Origin: a virus | IMG/VR virus record: IMGVR_UViG_3300038701_002386 | Coordinates: 1-36,157 of that record | Length of the DNA: 36,157 nucleotides | Strand: one strand, 5' to 3' | Shown: in pieces, positions 22,253-32,495 of the stretch | Position numbering within the stretch: the first letter of the stretch is position 1 | How the letters are laid out: every line of letters starts with the position of its first letter | Made by a program: the position numbers and the translations under genes | Notes under the pieces: generated by a model | Told to the model about the DNA's origin: nothing | Seen by the model: only the letters and a program-made list of their open reading frames with translations | The model's database searches: none

Positions 22253-24061
22253 ATGGTTTACACACCTCTAAAGGGGGCGTCGCCTCCTAAACAAAAGACC
22301 GATCTCAGCACAATGCCTACAAAGGGGATGAATAAGTTCTATGCTTCTCAATTCCTGGGATACGAGCAAGCAAAACGAATTGAGAACTATCGAGTGGAGG
22401 GGCCTGGGAAATTCACCATGAGAAAAGGGCTTGAGAGACAATTTTCAGACTCTGGGCAAAACTCTACGCTTTTCAGGCAGTTTGTGAATAATGAAATATT
22501 CATCTATGCACACGATGACAAAGTTAAGGCGTGGAATAAGTCTGCTGGGACGATTGAGACCATACATACGTATTCAAGCTCTAGTACTTATGAAGGGGAA
22601 AGGTACGGGGACTACTTCTTTATCACTAATAAAAAAGAGAAAATTGGCCGTATTTCCAGGACTTTAGCCTATGACGCTCAAACGAGTAATTTCGCTGTAG
22701 GAGAACAAATCACAGGTGGTACATCGGGGGCTACAGCCATCGTACTTGAGGATAGCGACTCTGGTACTACTGGAACATTAACACTAGGGAGTGTTGTCGG
22801 TACTTTCGAAGATAACGAGGTGATTACAGGAAGCTTAGGAGGTGCTGCCGTGATAAACGGAACCCTTTCGTGGAACTACACCACAATCACCAATGCTCCG
22901 ATCTGTAATAATCTAAAAGTCATCTACAATCGACTACTCGCCATTGGAACGCAAGACAATCCAACTGGAGGGACTTATTCCGCAGTTGATGACGGTTCAA
23001 ATCCTCCTTTTGATGATTGGACTGTTGGAACGCTCTCAGACGATGCAGATGAGATTTTTTCAAGAAATGTCGGACGTGCTTTGAGTGCAGAACTACTCGG
23101 AGATATAGTAGTAGTTTTTGGAGAAACGGGAAAATACGCATTTAGAATCGACACTATTACTGTCGGATCAGATATAAAAAAGGTTAATACTCCAGTGATT
23201 GATAGAAGAGATTTTGGGGGCTCAAGAGTTGCAAGACTTACCGCTAGAGGTCTTTTATACGCCAATGAAACAGGTCTCTGGCAGCTGCGATCCCTTGGGC
23301 AGCCTAATATTCCATATTCAGACCAGGAATCAAACCTCACTGATAAAAATTTGGGAGTAGAGTTTTTTAAGGATATAGACTTATTAAATGCAGATATTAT
23401 ATACGATGCGAACAATGACACTGCGTATCTTACTTGTGCCAAGAATTCAGCAGTCAACAATCTTGTCATCGCTTACAATTTCGAGAATAGTGCTGTCACT
23501 CTTTTTACGGGATGGAATATCGCACGCTTCGAAAACGTAGGTGACGACGAAATCTTTGCTATTTCAGCACTAAGCGTGAGAGGGTATAAATGTTTTTCAG
23601 GTGCTTCAGACGACGGAAAACCAATATACACAGAGCTAACCTTTGAACTCCCGAACGGAATATCAACAAACCAAGACTTTGTAGGGATGTACACGCAAGG
23701 ATTTTTATCGTATTCGTCCCCTCTTTCTATTTGTTTTAATAAGTGGGATTTAGAAGGGAAATACGAAGAAAACTCGAAGTGCTTCACTTGGTCTGCTGAA
23801 CTTGGGACACCAAATCAAAATGGATGGGGAGCATCTCAGTATGGTGGAGCTTCATGGGGCGGAAATTCAAACACAGAAGACAGGCCAGACGGCACTGTAG
23901 AAGCTTTTGGTGGTGCAAGGTGGCCAATTAGAGGATTTCAAAGGTTGGAATGCAAAATCACCTCTTCCAGCAAGCAACTCCATCAAATCACATGGATAGA
24001 ACTTCAAACTAGACAAAAATCACAAATCACCAGAAGAAATATTTCAGTAGTCTCTAACTAA
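22253..24061 (+). CDS. Tail/plug protein, P22 gp10-like in position
   Basis: 602 residues, mainly beta. KRIENYRVEGPGKFTMRKGL near the start and repeated beta segments suggest a propeller-like stack, as in stabilisation proteins of short-tailed phages. Around 146-206 an inserted unit (FAVGEQITGGTSGATAIV, then GTFEDNEVITGSLGG) is a small beta module known from other tail proteins. It follows the adaptor after one base. No tape-measure gene follows, in keeping with a short tail. Confidence 0.6.
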   Translation: MVYTPLKGASPPKQKTDLSTMPTKGMNKFYASQFLGYEQAKRIENYRVEGPGKFTMRKGLERQFSDSGQNSTLFRQFVNNEIFIYAHDDKVKAWNKSAGTIETIHTYSSSSTYEGERYGDYFFITNKKEKIGRISRTLAYDAQTSNFAVGEQITGGTSGATAIVLEDSDSGTTGTLTLGSVVGTFEDNEVITGSLGGAAVINGTLSWNYTTITNAPICNNLKVIYNRLLAIGTQDNPTGGTYSAVDDGSNPPFDDWTVGTLSDDADEIFSRNVGRALSAELLGDIVVVFGETGKYAFRIDTITVGSDIKKVNTPVIDRRDFGGSRVARLTARGLLYANETGLWQLRSLGQPNIPYSDQESNLTDKNLGVEFFKDIDLLNADIIYDANNDTAYLTCAKNSAVNNLVIAYNFENSAVTLFTGWNIARFENVGDDEIFAISALSVRGYKCFSGASDDGKPIYTELTFELPNGISTNQDFVGMYTQGFLSYSSPLSICFNKWDLEGKYEENSKCFTWSAELGTPNQNGWGASQYGGASWGGNSNTEDRPDGTVEAFGGARWPIRGFQRLECKITSSSKQLHQITWIELQTRQKSQITRRNISVVSN

Positions 24062-24066
24062 ACGAA

Positions 24067-26433
24067 ATGGCCTACACACCTATCACAGAAATAAATAATC
24101 CAGCATTGAACTATTTTCAATGGTCGACGCCAACCTATCCCACTCCGATGCTGGCAGCTTCTATCGATGATGATGACACAACAATCTACTTCACAGCCCC
24201 ACCAACTGATAGAGACGGAAATGTGATTACAGGGAATTTCCTTTTTGGTACTCAAAAAGCAAACGGGTACATTGAAACAATATACGTACCTGATGCAGGA
24301 ATGTCTGCTGATGGTCTCACGGCAACAGGTTGCGTACGTGGGATACGTTTATCGGGCTTAGATGTAACGACAGGAGACTCAGATCTAGCGGTTGCGCACC
24401 TAAAAGACCAGCCTGTATTTTGCAATATTTCTGCGACTATTCAGGCGATTACTATTTCAGCTCTGACTGCTGGAATTGGAGGGAATATCAAATTCAACGG
24501 AAGACCCCTGTATATGGGTGAAGGTATCTTTTCAGACAGGGTATTCGCAAACGAAGCGGCACGAGATGCAGCAATTCCAAACCCTGAGAATGGTGATGCT
24601 TGTTATCGGACAGACTTAGGGCAAAAAGAGGATTATGTAGGAGGTAGCTGGCAAGCGAGAGCTAGTGGGGTAAATCCAAACGCCTCAGAAACTGTAGCAG
24701 GGAAGGCGGAAGAAGCTACCCAAACTCAAACAGACGACGCCGATGAAACTGGTGAAACGGGGGCTAAATTATTTTCAACACCTTTGAAAACTGCTCGATC
24801 AGTACAGAAAAATGCATGGCAGTATATAGCCGATACAGGTGCAGCTGATGCTTACGTTGCAGACCTTGATCCAGCACCTACTACATACGCAGAAGGTTTA
24901 GAGCTATTTGTGAAAATTTCAGCAACAAACACAGGCGCATGCACAATTAACGTCAATAGCCTTGGAGCGAAGAGCATTGTCACCAAAGCGGGTGCAGCAC
25001 CTCTTGCGGGAGATCTTCCAGAAGATGCAATAGTTCATCTGGTATACAACGGAACTGAGTTTCAACTTATGTCGGTCACTCTTGCAGGGATTGGTTTCGG
25101 GGCAGCAGACGCAGTGTATACAGATGGAGTTCTTGGAGACTCAATTAGTTCAGCAGACATTACCAATAACCTTAACCTCGTGTATCAAGACACTTCTAAT
25201 ATGAAGTGGTACAAGGTGACTACAATTACTGCTGATTGGTATGGTCGCCTCGGACTTGTGTGTGAAAACGGTTCAGCAAACGACACAGTAAAAATCCTCC
25301 TTAAAGGAAGATACGAGAATCAATCGTTTTCAAACATAGAGCCCACCTTTAGCTCTGCTCTAACAGGCACTGATATTAACGTAGGGAATGCAGCAAGTAA
25401 TCAGCTCGCGGCATTCAATATTAATAATGAGTCAGGTGCTGAGTGTGTGATAACAGGAGGGACGATCTCCGCACGACAACAAGGTGCTCCTGGTGGAGAT
25501 ATGCAGGTTTATTTGGTACTTGAGCAGCAAGAGCAAGCTAACACACCAGCCATGATTAGGGACACGACAAATAATGCTGGCGTTGGGGCAATTATCGCAA
25601 GTGACACCATTGCTCAAGCTTCATTTAGTGGAACGTACCAGGATCTAGCCTTCTCTTTTGGTTCAACAAAGATCCCTGCAGGGGCGACCGTATACTTGGT
25701 TGTTGGAATGGCAGCAGCAGTAGACGCATCGAATTACTACCAGGTACAGAGTAATGCAGCAACCATGCTTTACAGCAGTAGTAGTTCTGCTTGGTCTGGT
25801 ACAGCTAACGCTGGGAATATAACCCTTACAGTAACGTCTACTTCTCCAGTCGGGTACTCTGTCAAACCTAAAACAGGTTCTAACGGTAGTTACGGGCTCA
25901 CTCCTTCTAATCCTTGGAGTAGGCCTGTTGGAAAAGTTCTTTCTTCATCTGAATTGTATTTTGACCCAGAAGAGCAAAACTCATCGGAGGATATAGCTAA
26001 TATTTACTTTGCAGCTAGTTTTGGAGCTTTTATCGGTCTTGCAACAATAACAAGCAACTTTTGTCCTCGAGAGCTTACTATTGAGGCCGACTTAATGAAT
26101 GACGCAACTACTGATACCTACTACCGATCAAAAGGAAGTATTAGAGCTGATAAAAGTCTCTCTACTCAATTTGGCCTAACAGCCAGCTGTGATGGTGTGC
26201 CAAGAACCTTCAATTTGAACACTCCAACTATCTCAACAGCCACTCCAACTAGTAGCCATATGTATCTACAGGGGCTTGATGGCGCGAACATGACTCAGAA
26301 CAGACTTTACGCTGTAAGACTTGAGTCTGGTTGTTATATATACAGTGGCTACCCTTCTGGCTCAAATAATATAGGAGCTGGAAATAGCGGATATTCGGCA
26401 AGTATGGCTCTTCTAAATATTAGATCACAATAA
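24067..26433 (+). CDS. Tail fibre or spike protein
   Basis: 788 residues with no enzyme motif. The N-terminal domain (MAYTPITEINNPALNYFQW) would attach to the particle. A linker (GVNPNASETVAGKAEEATQT) is of the type seen in phage fibres, and SATNTGACTINVNSLGAKSI is another fibre-type beta module. The C-terminal part is rich in Ser, Thr, Asn and Gly. It is likely to contact the host cell. The A-rich leader lacks a ribosome site. Confidence 0.7.
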   Translation: MAYTPITEINNPALNYFQWSTPTYPTPMLAASIDDDDTTIYFTAPPTDRDGNVITGNFLFGTQKANGYIETIYVPDAGMSADGLTATGCVRGIRLSGLDVTTGDSDLAVAHLKDQPVFCNISATIQAITISALTAGIGGNIKFNGRPLYMGEGIFSDRVFANEAARDAAIPNPENGDACYRTDLGQKEDYVGGSWQARASGVNPNASETVAGKAEEATQTQTDDADETGETGAKLFSTPLKTARSVQKNAWQYIADTGAADAYVADLDPAPTTYAEGLELFVKISATNTGACTINVNSLGAKSIVTKAGAAPLAGDLPEDAIVHLVYNGTEFQLMSVTLAGIGFGAADAVYTDGVLGDSISSADITNNLNLVYQDTSNMKWYKVTTITADWYGRLGLVCENGSANDTVKILLKGRYENQSFSNIEPTFSSALTGTDINVGNAASNQLAAFNINNESGAECVITGGTISARQQGAPGGDMQVYLVLEQQEQANTPAMIRDTTNNAGVGAIIASDTIAQASFSGTYQDLAFSFGSTKIPAGATVYLVVGMAAAVDASNYYQVQSNAATMLYSSSSSAWSGTANAGNITLTVTSTSPVGYSVKPKTGSNGSYGLTPSNPWSRPVGKVLSSSELYFDPEEQNSSEDIANIYFAASFGAFIGLATITSNFCPRELTIEADLMNDATTDTYYRSKGSIRADKSLSTQFGLTASCDGVPRTFNLNTPTISTATPTSSHMYLQGLDGANMTQNRLYAVRLESGCYIYSGYPSGSNNIGAGNSGYSASMALLNIRSQ

Positions 26434-26434
26434 A

Positions 26435-29017
26435 ATGACAACCCAACAAAACGCACGACGGGAACTAAGGAAAAGACGCCTTGAGAAAAGAAAGGAAGCT
26501 CAAGGCTCTTCGAACGCAATTATAGGGACTCAGCCAGTTACTTATAGCAAGTCTGAAGTAGCTCCAAGTAAAAAACAAGCTCCTTATCAATACCAGTCTA
26601 GTCAAGGACAGATAAAACGTGACCCCGTGATGCCTGTGGGGACAAACCCTGACGGGACATACGACATGAATTACACTCCCGCTTCCTCAATGGAGATCAA
26701 TGGAGTTTCCGACCCCTACGCTAAAAAAAAGCAGCTAGAAAACTTCTACAAAGAAGAAGGACTTGGGTTTAATGCGAATTTTTCAGAGTCTTTTCAAGAT
26801 GACGCAAAGAAGTTTTTAGAAACACAACAAAGACAAGCTTCAGACCTTGAAAGACAACTTGGCTACGCTACAGAGCAAGCTAAGAAATCACTCGGGCAAG
26901 ATCTTGGAGCATTGAATTCGAAATTTTCTAGGGGAAGAGAAGGATTTAATTCTTCGAGTAACTCAATGATCTCGAAGGAGCTCATCGGAGGAAGAAAAGA
27001 AGAATTCAATCAACAAATGGCTGATATTGAGTCGAAAAAACTTCAATTGAAACAACTTCAGGAGGCACAACAGAGAGGGTATCTTGAGTCGAGAGCGGAT
27101 CAAATTGCTGCACTTGGAGCGAATCTTGCTAAGGCAGAAAAAGAGCTGCAAGACTCGGCGAATGAAAGCCGATCTCAAACAATGGATCTCCTTACGCAAC
27201 TAAATGACTCGGGCGCGCTTGCTGGATTGAGTGATGGAGATATGGCTTACTTAGAGCAGATGCTCCCAGATGCTCCTGGTGGTGTTATTCAGCTTCTTTC
27301 TGGTGCAGCTACGCGAAAACAAGCCTCAGAAGAAAAAGCAGCTATTCTCGACAACCAAAAGAACACCATTGATATGGTGAGTGGATTGGTGAAACAAGGG
27401 GTCACGATGACACCAGAAATGATGATGAATTTTGCGCAACAAAGCGGGCTTCCTATGGAAAGCCTGTATTCTTTCAATACACAAGCTCAGCAAGTGATGA
27501 ATGATAAGAGTTTGGATCAGGCTACCAAAGCCGCAGAACTACAAAAACTCACAAATGAGCTTGATCGAGAAGGAAGAGGGATTGTAAATGCAGACCTTGA
27601 ACGACTCGACTATATCGAAGGGCTCTATCAACAAGGAGCTAGCCAAGAAGAGATCTCAAGAGCTAAGAAAGCTTTGGGAATGGATGATGAAGACGATCCA
27701 ATGTACCAAGCAGAGCTTATGCTCAAGCGTTCAGAAGCGGAGATAAAAAGAAAACAAGCGGCTGGTCTACCTGTGACAATGGATGACAAATTGAAGCAAT
27801 TAGAAGCAAAAGAGAAGATCGCTGCAATGAATGGATACGCTGAGTACGGCATTGGGGATGCATACGTACCTAATCAATCACTCAATGGCATTACGGCTAC
27901 TTTTGAAGACGGTAAGCTTAAAATAGCTTGTGATGATCCGATGCAGTGTGGTGAGTTTGTAAATCGAACCTGGGGACTTGGAAGTGGTGGATCGGGAGGG
28001 TTTGGAGACTCGAAAGAACAAAAAATGAAACTTGTGGAAAGTAGAGGCATTTCGACTGGCTCTATTGTTGATTTTGCATCTCAAATAAAGCCAGGGATGG
28101 CCTTTGTAACAGATCAGGGAGCTAATGGTCATGTGGGTATTGTAACTCAAGTATTTCCAGACGGTACATACACAACATACGAGGCAAACATCGGAGACAA
28201 CAACCCAGCAACACCAGACCCACCACAAGAAAATAGCCGATCGATAAAAGACGGTGATTTACAAGGGTTTGTCTACCCTCCAAAAGGGAAGTTTGAGGAA
28301 GTTGGAAAAACAGGCGGAGACACTTTGTATTCTCAGTTCGAAAAAATGGCACGAGACGCAGGCCTAACAAGTCCTACAGAGATAAAGAAGTTTGCAGACC
28401 AAAGACTAGCCGATTCATTCAAGCCACCTACAGAGGCTCAAGGGAAAGCTCTTAAAGCTCTATACACAGCTACGAACGAATCAGAGAATTACCAGGAGGC
28501 AATGAAAGGGGTTGATCCAGTTGATTTGTCGAACAGCGTAGGCGTGATAGCGAGAGAGCTTGGAAATTCAGAAGAAAAACTCACCTCTCAGTTAGTCAAT
28601 CAATATGTAGATGATCCAAAGGTGAGGAACCTTATCAATAGCGAGTTGCGTTGGGTTGCTGCTGTTCTTCGTGAGGAGTCTGGGGCTGCTATTTCAGCAT
28701 CGGAATATCTTACAAAGGGATCTCAGTTTTTTCCTAGAAAAGGAGATGATGCCTCAGAGATTGAAAGAAAAAGAAGGGCGAGAGAAGTGGAGGAAAGAGG
28801 TCTGAAGGCAAAGATAGGCGCAGCTGGTGATAGAGCATTCCAAGAAGAGCTCAAGATAAGAGAGGAGGCAAAGAAAAACGCGCCTAAGCAAGAAAATCCA
28901 TTTGTAAATTTCCTTAGTTCATTTATTGGCCAGCCTGAGATTTCAGATGATCAAGATGAATTTAGCGCGATAGACATGACTACCCCAGAGGGGCTTTTAT
29001 CAGAATTTGATTTATAA
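26435..29017 (+). CDS. Large virion protein with CHAP peptidoglycan-hydrolase domain
   Basis: 860 residues. A disordered basic start (RRELRKRRLEKRKEAQGSSN) is followed by coiled coil (about 120-260) and helical regions. A CHAP domain lies at about 500-600, with catalytic Cys in PMQCGEFVNRTWG (near 505) and His in GANGHVGIV (near 566), and TYEANIGDN as third element. The last 250 residues are helical and charged. As a virion part it would open the cell wall during DNA entry. The size and position match an ejected internal protein. Confidence 0.78.
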   Translation: MTTQQNARRELRKRRLEKRKEAQGSSNAIIGTQPVTYSKSEVAPSKKQAPYQYQSSQGQIKRDPVMPVGTNPDGTYDMNYTPASSMEINGVSDPYAKKKQLENFYKEEGLGFNANFSESFQDDAKKFLETQQRQASDLERQLGYATEQAKKSLGQDLGALNSKFSRGREGFNSSSNSMISKELIGGRKEEFNQQMADIESKKLQLKQLQEAQQRGYLESRADQIAALGANLAKAEKELQDSANESRSQTMDLLTQLNDSGALAGLSDGDMAYLEQMLPDAPGGVIQLLSGAATRKQASEEKAAILDNQKNTIDMVSGLVKQGVTMTPEMMMNFAQQSGLPMESLYSFNTQAQQVMNDKSLDQATKAAELQKLTNELDREGRGIVNADLERLDYIEGLYQQGASQEEISRAKKALGMDDEDDPMYQAELMLKRSEAEIKRKQAAGLPVTMDDKLKQLEAKEKIAAMNGYAEYGIGDAYVPNQSLNGITATFEDGKLKIACDDPMQCGEFVNRTWGLGSGGSGGFGDSKEQKMKLVESRGISTGSIVDFASQIKPGMAFVTDQGANGHVGIVTQVFPDGTYTTYEANIGDNNPATPDPPQENSRSIKDGDLQGFVYPPKGKFEEVGKTGGDTLYSQFEKMARDAGLTSPTEIKKFADQRLADSFKPPTEAQGKALKALYTATNESENYQEAMKGVDPVDLSNSVGVIARELGNSEEKLTSQLVNQYVDDPKVRNLINSELRWVAAVLREESGAAISASEYLTKGSQFFPRKGDDASEIERKRRAREVEERGLKAKIGAAGDRAFQEELKIREEAKKNAPKQENPFVNFLSSFIGQPEISDDQDEFSAIDMTTPEGLLSEFDL

Positions 29018-29021
29018 AAAT

Positions 29022-31058
29022 ATGGCTACACTTAGACAAGCGATCGATATAGCAAAAAAAGAGCCTAACTCTGAGAGATCTCAGAAGCTCAAGGCTGCAA
29101 TTATAGCTGGAAAGATGGACTCTGTAGCGGAAAAAGAAGGAATAAACCTAGATCCATTCAAGTCGGTAGTCAAAAAAAGAGCTACCCCTGGAAGTATCGC
29201 TGAAAAACTTATTTCGAGCATAGCTCCTGGAGCTGTAAACACGGCAAAACAATTTGCAGATACAGGAAAACAAGTTCTTAAGCAAACAGGAGAAGCCGTC
29301 ATGAAAAACCCTGACGCGGTTATGGAAAAGTATGAGAATTTCAAAGAAGTCGACAAAGCAAAGAAAAATGTAGTCTTGTCGCCAGGAGAAAGAATGGAGG
29401 ACATATCAGATGAAGAAATTATTCAAAAATCAGAAGACCAAGAAGGAGCGAGAGAATCAGTCACTGGGCAAGTCGCAAGAGGCCTTGGTTCGAGTCTGTC
29501 AAAAACAGTCTCAGGAATTTCGTCTCTTACTAGGAAAGGTGCGGAAACTGTCACAGGAAAAGATATCGAGCCTGGCGTAATTGAGGAAACCTTTAGGGAA
29601 GGAGTTGAGAATGTAGACAAAAATCAAACAGGTATTGAAAGCCTTACCGAGATAGCTGGAGATATTGCACAATTTTTCATTCCAGGAGGGGCGGCAGCCA
29701 AAGGAGCAAAAGCCCTTCAGCGTACAAAACTAATGTCGAAAGCCCCCGCGCTAGTGAGAAATACAGCCCCGATAGCTCTTACAGAAGGACTTGGGGCGGC
29801 TGGAGTGACGGCGGCGCAAACTGGTGACATCGGTACGGAGGAGGTCTACGCAGGCCTATTAGGAGCTGTATTCCCTGCGATTGGTGGTACATGGAAAACC
29901 TTCAAGGGAGCTGACGAACTACTCTCAAAAGCTCCGAACCCTAAAGCCGTTAAAGAAGCGCGTCGAGCAGGGGTAAGTGAGGCGGATATCAATACAATTC
30001 TAAACTTATCAGACGATCAAAAGGAGATCGCGAAAGGATTCCTAGAGGCCTCAAAGAAAAAAGCTACCGAAAAGATCTCGCAAACGGGGAAGGTTAACAA
30101 GGGAGCATTCGGACAAGTAGGAAAAGAGCTGGATAGTTTTGTAGACGAAGCGGCTGGGCTCAAAAAATCTATCGGTAAAGAGCTCGGGGACGAAGCTGCA
30201 AAACTCAAGGGAACAACTAAGATAGATCTCTCTCCATCTAAAAAAGCACTACAAGATGTCCTGGGAGAGTCTGGTATAAAGGTTTCATCGAAAGGAAAAC
30301 TGAATTTCAAAGGCACTCGATACGAGGGGCTTGCTGGTGATCAAAAAATAATCCAAGATGCTTGGAATTTCGCCAATAAAAACAAGAACGCAGATCCTTT
30401 TGTAGTACTTGAGAAAGTAAGAAATCTTGATGTGAAAGTCGGTGCTGGGAAGACGAAGATGGATATCGGGCCCGCTGAAAGAATAGTAAATATATACAGG
30501 TCAAGCCTAGATGATAGCGTGACAAACCTGTCTCCAAAACTTAAAGAGCTCAAATCTCAATATGCTCAAATATCAAACGCCCTTAAGAAGGTCAGGAAAC
30601 TCATAGGTAAAGAAGGGGAAAAAAGTGAAGATGTTGCACGTAGACTATTTGGCAATGCTAGCGGAAAGACGGAGGATGTATTCAATGCAATAAACGATCT
30701 TGTAGAAAATTTCAGCATGAAGTCAGGTAAAGGCCTACTGAATAAGTCAGCTATTGCAGATGTGACAGACTCAGCCGCTGGGGCGATAAGCTCTAGGTCT
30801 TTTGCTGGTGGAGTTAAAGAAGGTGCTGAGGCAGCTACAAAAGCGGCTACTGGCAACGGTCTAGGAGACTTAGTCCTTATACCTTTGAGAAAAATAGCCG
30901 AAAAAATCTATCCAAAACTAGATAAAGATGAAGCAGTCGAAATGCTCTTAAAGGCAGAAGTACAGAATGGAATGAGCTTCCTTGACGTGCTGAAAAGCCT
31001 CTCGACTAGGGTGGCAGGAAAAACTGGAGCGGCTATTGGAGGGCTTCAAGAGCAATAG
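29022..31058 (+). CDS. Internal virion (ejection) protein with hydrophobic segments
   Basis: 678 residues from MATLRQAIDIAKKEPNSERS; an ATG five codons earlier overlaps the previous gene and is less likely. Small hydrophobic or Ala/Gly-rich stretches at about 210-290 (IAQFFIPGGAAAKGAKAL, APIALTEGLGAAGVTAAQTG) could insert in membranes; long charged helices follow, and the C terminus is helical. Paired with the preceding CHAP protein, it fits the internal proteins of short-tailed phages that build the DNA channel. No precise family assigned. Confidence 0.65.
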   Translation: MATLRQAIDIAKKEPNSERSQKLKAAIIAGKMDSVAEKEGINLDPFKSVVKKRATPGSIAEKLISSIAPGAVNTAKQFADTGKQVLKQTGEAVMKNPDAVMEKYENFKEVDKAKKNVVLSPGERMEDISDEEIIQKSEDQEGARESVTGQVARGLGSSLSKTVSGISSLTRKGAETVTGKDIEPGVIEETFREGVENVDKNQTGIESLTEIAGDIAQFFIPGGAAAKGAKALQRTKLMSKAPALVRNTAPIALTEGLGAAGVTAAQTGDIGTEEVYAGLLGAVFPAIGGTWKTFKGADELLSKAPNPKAVKEARRAGVSEADINTILNLSDDQKEIAKGFLEASKKKATEKISQTGKVNKGAFGQVGKELDSFVDEAAGLKKSIGKELGDEAAKLKGTTKIDLSPSKKALQDVLGESGIKVSSKGKLNFKGTRYEGLAGDQKIIQDAWNFANKNKNADPFVVLEKVRNLDVKVGAGKTKMDIGPAERIVNIYRSSLDDSVTNLSPKLKELKSQYAQISNALKKVRKLIGKEGEKSEDVARRLFGNASGKTEDVFNAINDLVENFSMKSGKGLLNKSAIADVTDSAAGAISSRSFAGGVKEGAEAATKAATGNGLGDLVLIPLRKIAEKIYPKLDKDEAVEMLLKAEVQNGMSFLDVLKSLSTRVAGKTGAAIGGLQEQ

Positions 31059-31281
31059 CCCCTGGAATAACCGAGGCTATAAACAAGCCTACACTTCCTA
31101 TTGAGCCAGCCACAGCCATTCCAACAAAAAAGAAAGAAATACCCATGAATATCCAAAACTCCTTTCTAATTGAAGCTTTCAATAGTAAAGGAAGGACAAC
31201 AAAGACCGCGATAAGAGACCAAAAAATAGTCCAGAACATAAAATCAATTAAGCAAAAAACAACATACCAAAACTCTGTCAA
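31033..31281 (-). CDS. Opposite-strand small membrane protein
   Basis: 82 residues with three hydrophobic stretches (FWTIFWSLIAVFVVLPLLL, EFWIFMGISFFFVGMAVAG, SVGLFIASVIPGAIAL) separated by a basic loop (KASIRKEF). It fills the 237-bp gap between the ejection protein and the endolysin on the other strand and overlaps the former by 26 bases. The positive loop is a sign of a real membrane protein. No plus-strand frame uses this gap. It could be a holin/antiholin or an immunity protein. Confidence 0.55.
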   Translation of the reverse strand: MTEFWYVVFCLIDFMFWTIFWSLIAVFVVLPLLLKASIRKEFWIFMGISFFFVGMAVAGSIGSVGLFIASVIPGAIALEALQ

Positions 31282-31295
31282 TTAAGCAACTAAAC

Positions 31296-31898
31296 ATGAG
31301 TATATTCACAGCAGATCGAGACCTCAACAAGCTCACTCCTGAGATGAAGAAACGGGTACAAAAGTTTCTGAAAGAGTGCGCTGATGCTGGAACGCCTGTA
31401 TTTATCACTGAGGGCTTTAGGACTACGGCACGACAAAAGTGGCTGTATTCTTTTGGAAGGTACGGAGAGAACAAAAGCAAAGGGAAAGTGACGTGGACAC
31501 TTGAAAGCAATCACATGACTGGTGAAGCTGTTGATATTGCGTTTGATAAAGCGGGTGATATCTATGTGGGGCAATGGGAAAAAGTCTACGATATCGCTGA
31601 AAAGAATGGCCTTAGATCGCTTTATAGAGACTCTGGCTATGACAGGCCTCACCTAAACTTCGATCACAATTGGACACCGCCATTCAATCGAAGAGTACAT
31701 GAGAAAAAACTCATAGACCTGGGAATAGTGACAACTGAAAAAGATCTCGATCTCCCCCCTACTCGTGAGGAGTTTTACAAGATCGCCTCATTGCTTCACG
31801 AAAGCCAGGAAAAGCGCATAGAAGCACTTGAAAAAGACAATAGAACACTAAAAAGAAAGCTCATACGATTAGAGAACCTTATAAAACGTATTCAATAA
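31296..31898 (+). CDS. Endolysin, M15 (VanY-type) peptidase
   Basis: 200 residues. GFRTTARQKWLYSFGR, SNHMTGEAVDIAF (H73 and D80) and RPHLNFDH (H119) are the zinc ligands of M15 D-Ala-D-Ala-type peptidases such as the T5 endolysin. A charged, coiled C-terminal tail (160-200) may bind the wall or hold oligomers. No signal peptide, so export depends on the holin encoded next. It would cut peptide cross-links for lysis. Confidence 0.9.
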   Translation: MSIFTADRDLNKLTPEMKKRVQKFLKECADAGTPVFITEGFRTTARQKWLYSFGRYGENKSKGKVTWTLESNHMTGEAVDIAFDKAGDIYVGQWEKVYDIAEKNGLRSLYRDSGYDRPHLNFDHNWTPPFNRRVHEKKLIDLGIVTTEKDLDLPPTREEFYKIASLLHESQEKRIEALEKDNRTLKRKLIRLENLIKRIQ

Positions 31899-31908
31899 TT
31901 TTTTTACT

Positions 31909-32172
31909 ATGGAAGCATTTACTTCTGTCCTTATCGGACTACTTACGGCTTTGGCTGTAGAACTCGCTAAAAGAACAGGTTTTAGCGTATCAAATATTTT
32001 TGTATTCGCCGCACTCTTGGCTGGTGGATTTTGGACGTTCGCAGAGTACTTCGGCCCTACAGGTTTTACTGACAACGTCTTCGCGTTCGCCTCTGAGTGG
32101 ATAGGAAGTGCAGCACTCGTATATTCAGCTATTCACACGGCTGGTCAAGTAAAATCTAAGTTTATGGAATAA
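31909..32172 (+). CDS. Holin-like membrane protein
   Basis: 87 residues with two or three hydrophobic helices (TSVLIGLLTALAVELA, IFVFAALLAGGFWTFAEYF, IGSAALVYSAIHTAG) and a charged C terminus (QVKSKFME). It follows the endolysin by 10 bases, where holins usually lie. Its TAA overlaps the next ATG (TAATG). It would let the endolysin out of the cytoplasm. Confidence 0.75.
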   Translation: MEAFTSVLIGLLTALAVELAKRTGFSVSNIFVFAALLAGGFWTFAEYFGPTGFTDNVFAFASEWIGSAALVYSAIHTAGQVKSKFME

Positions 32173-32495
32173 TGGAAGGAATAGAAAAAGACACATTCAA
32201 GCAAAGAAACAACCACGTAGACAGCGAGCTCGTGTACCTTAAGAAAGGACTCGATGAGAACAGCCGTATCACTAGAGAACTACATGACCAAGTTTTTCAA
32301 CTTCACGGGAAAATATCTGCACTTCCCCTGAAAGTGAAGGACTCTGTAATGGGTGCTATAGATCACAAGTTTGTCACGAAAGACCGCTTCTCTCCTATAG
32401 AAAAGATCGCTTATGGGACAATTACTTTTATCCTATTAGGTGTTTTTTCTACTCTTGGAGCCGCAGTAGTATTTTTTCTCAGATATTCAACTTAG
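32172..32495 (+). CDS. Second lysis-cassette protein with C-terminal membrane segment
   Basis: 107 residues. The N-terminal part is charged and coiled (VDSELVYLKKGLDENSRITR), and one membrane helix near the end (TITFILLGVFSTLGAAVVFF) anchors it. The layout recalls XhlA-type proteins, which assist holins. Its stop codon overlaps the first bases of the tRNA-like element. Role: holin partner, moderate confidence. Confidence 0.65.
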   Translation: MEGIEKDTFKQRNNHVDSELVYLKKGLDENSRITRELHDQVFQLHGKISALPLKVKDSVMGAIDHKFVTKDRFSPIEKIAYGTITFILLGVFSTLGAAVVFFLRYST

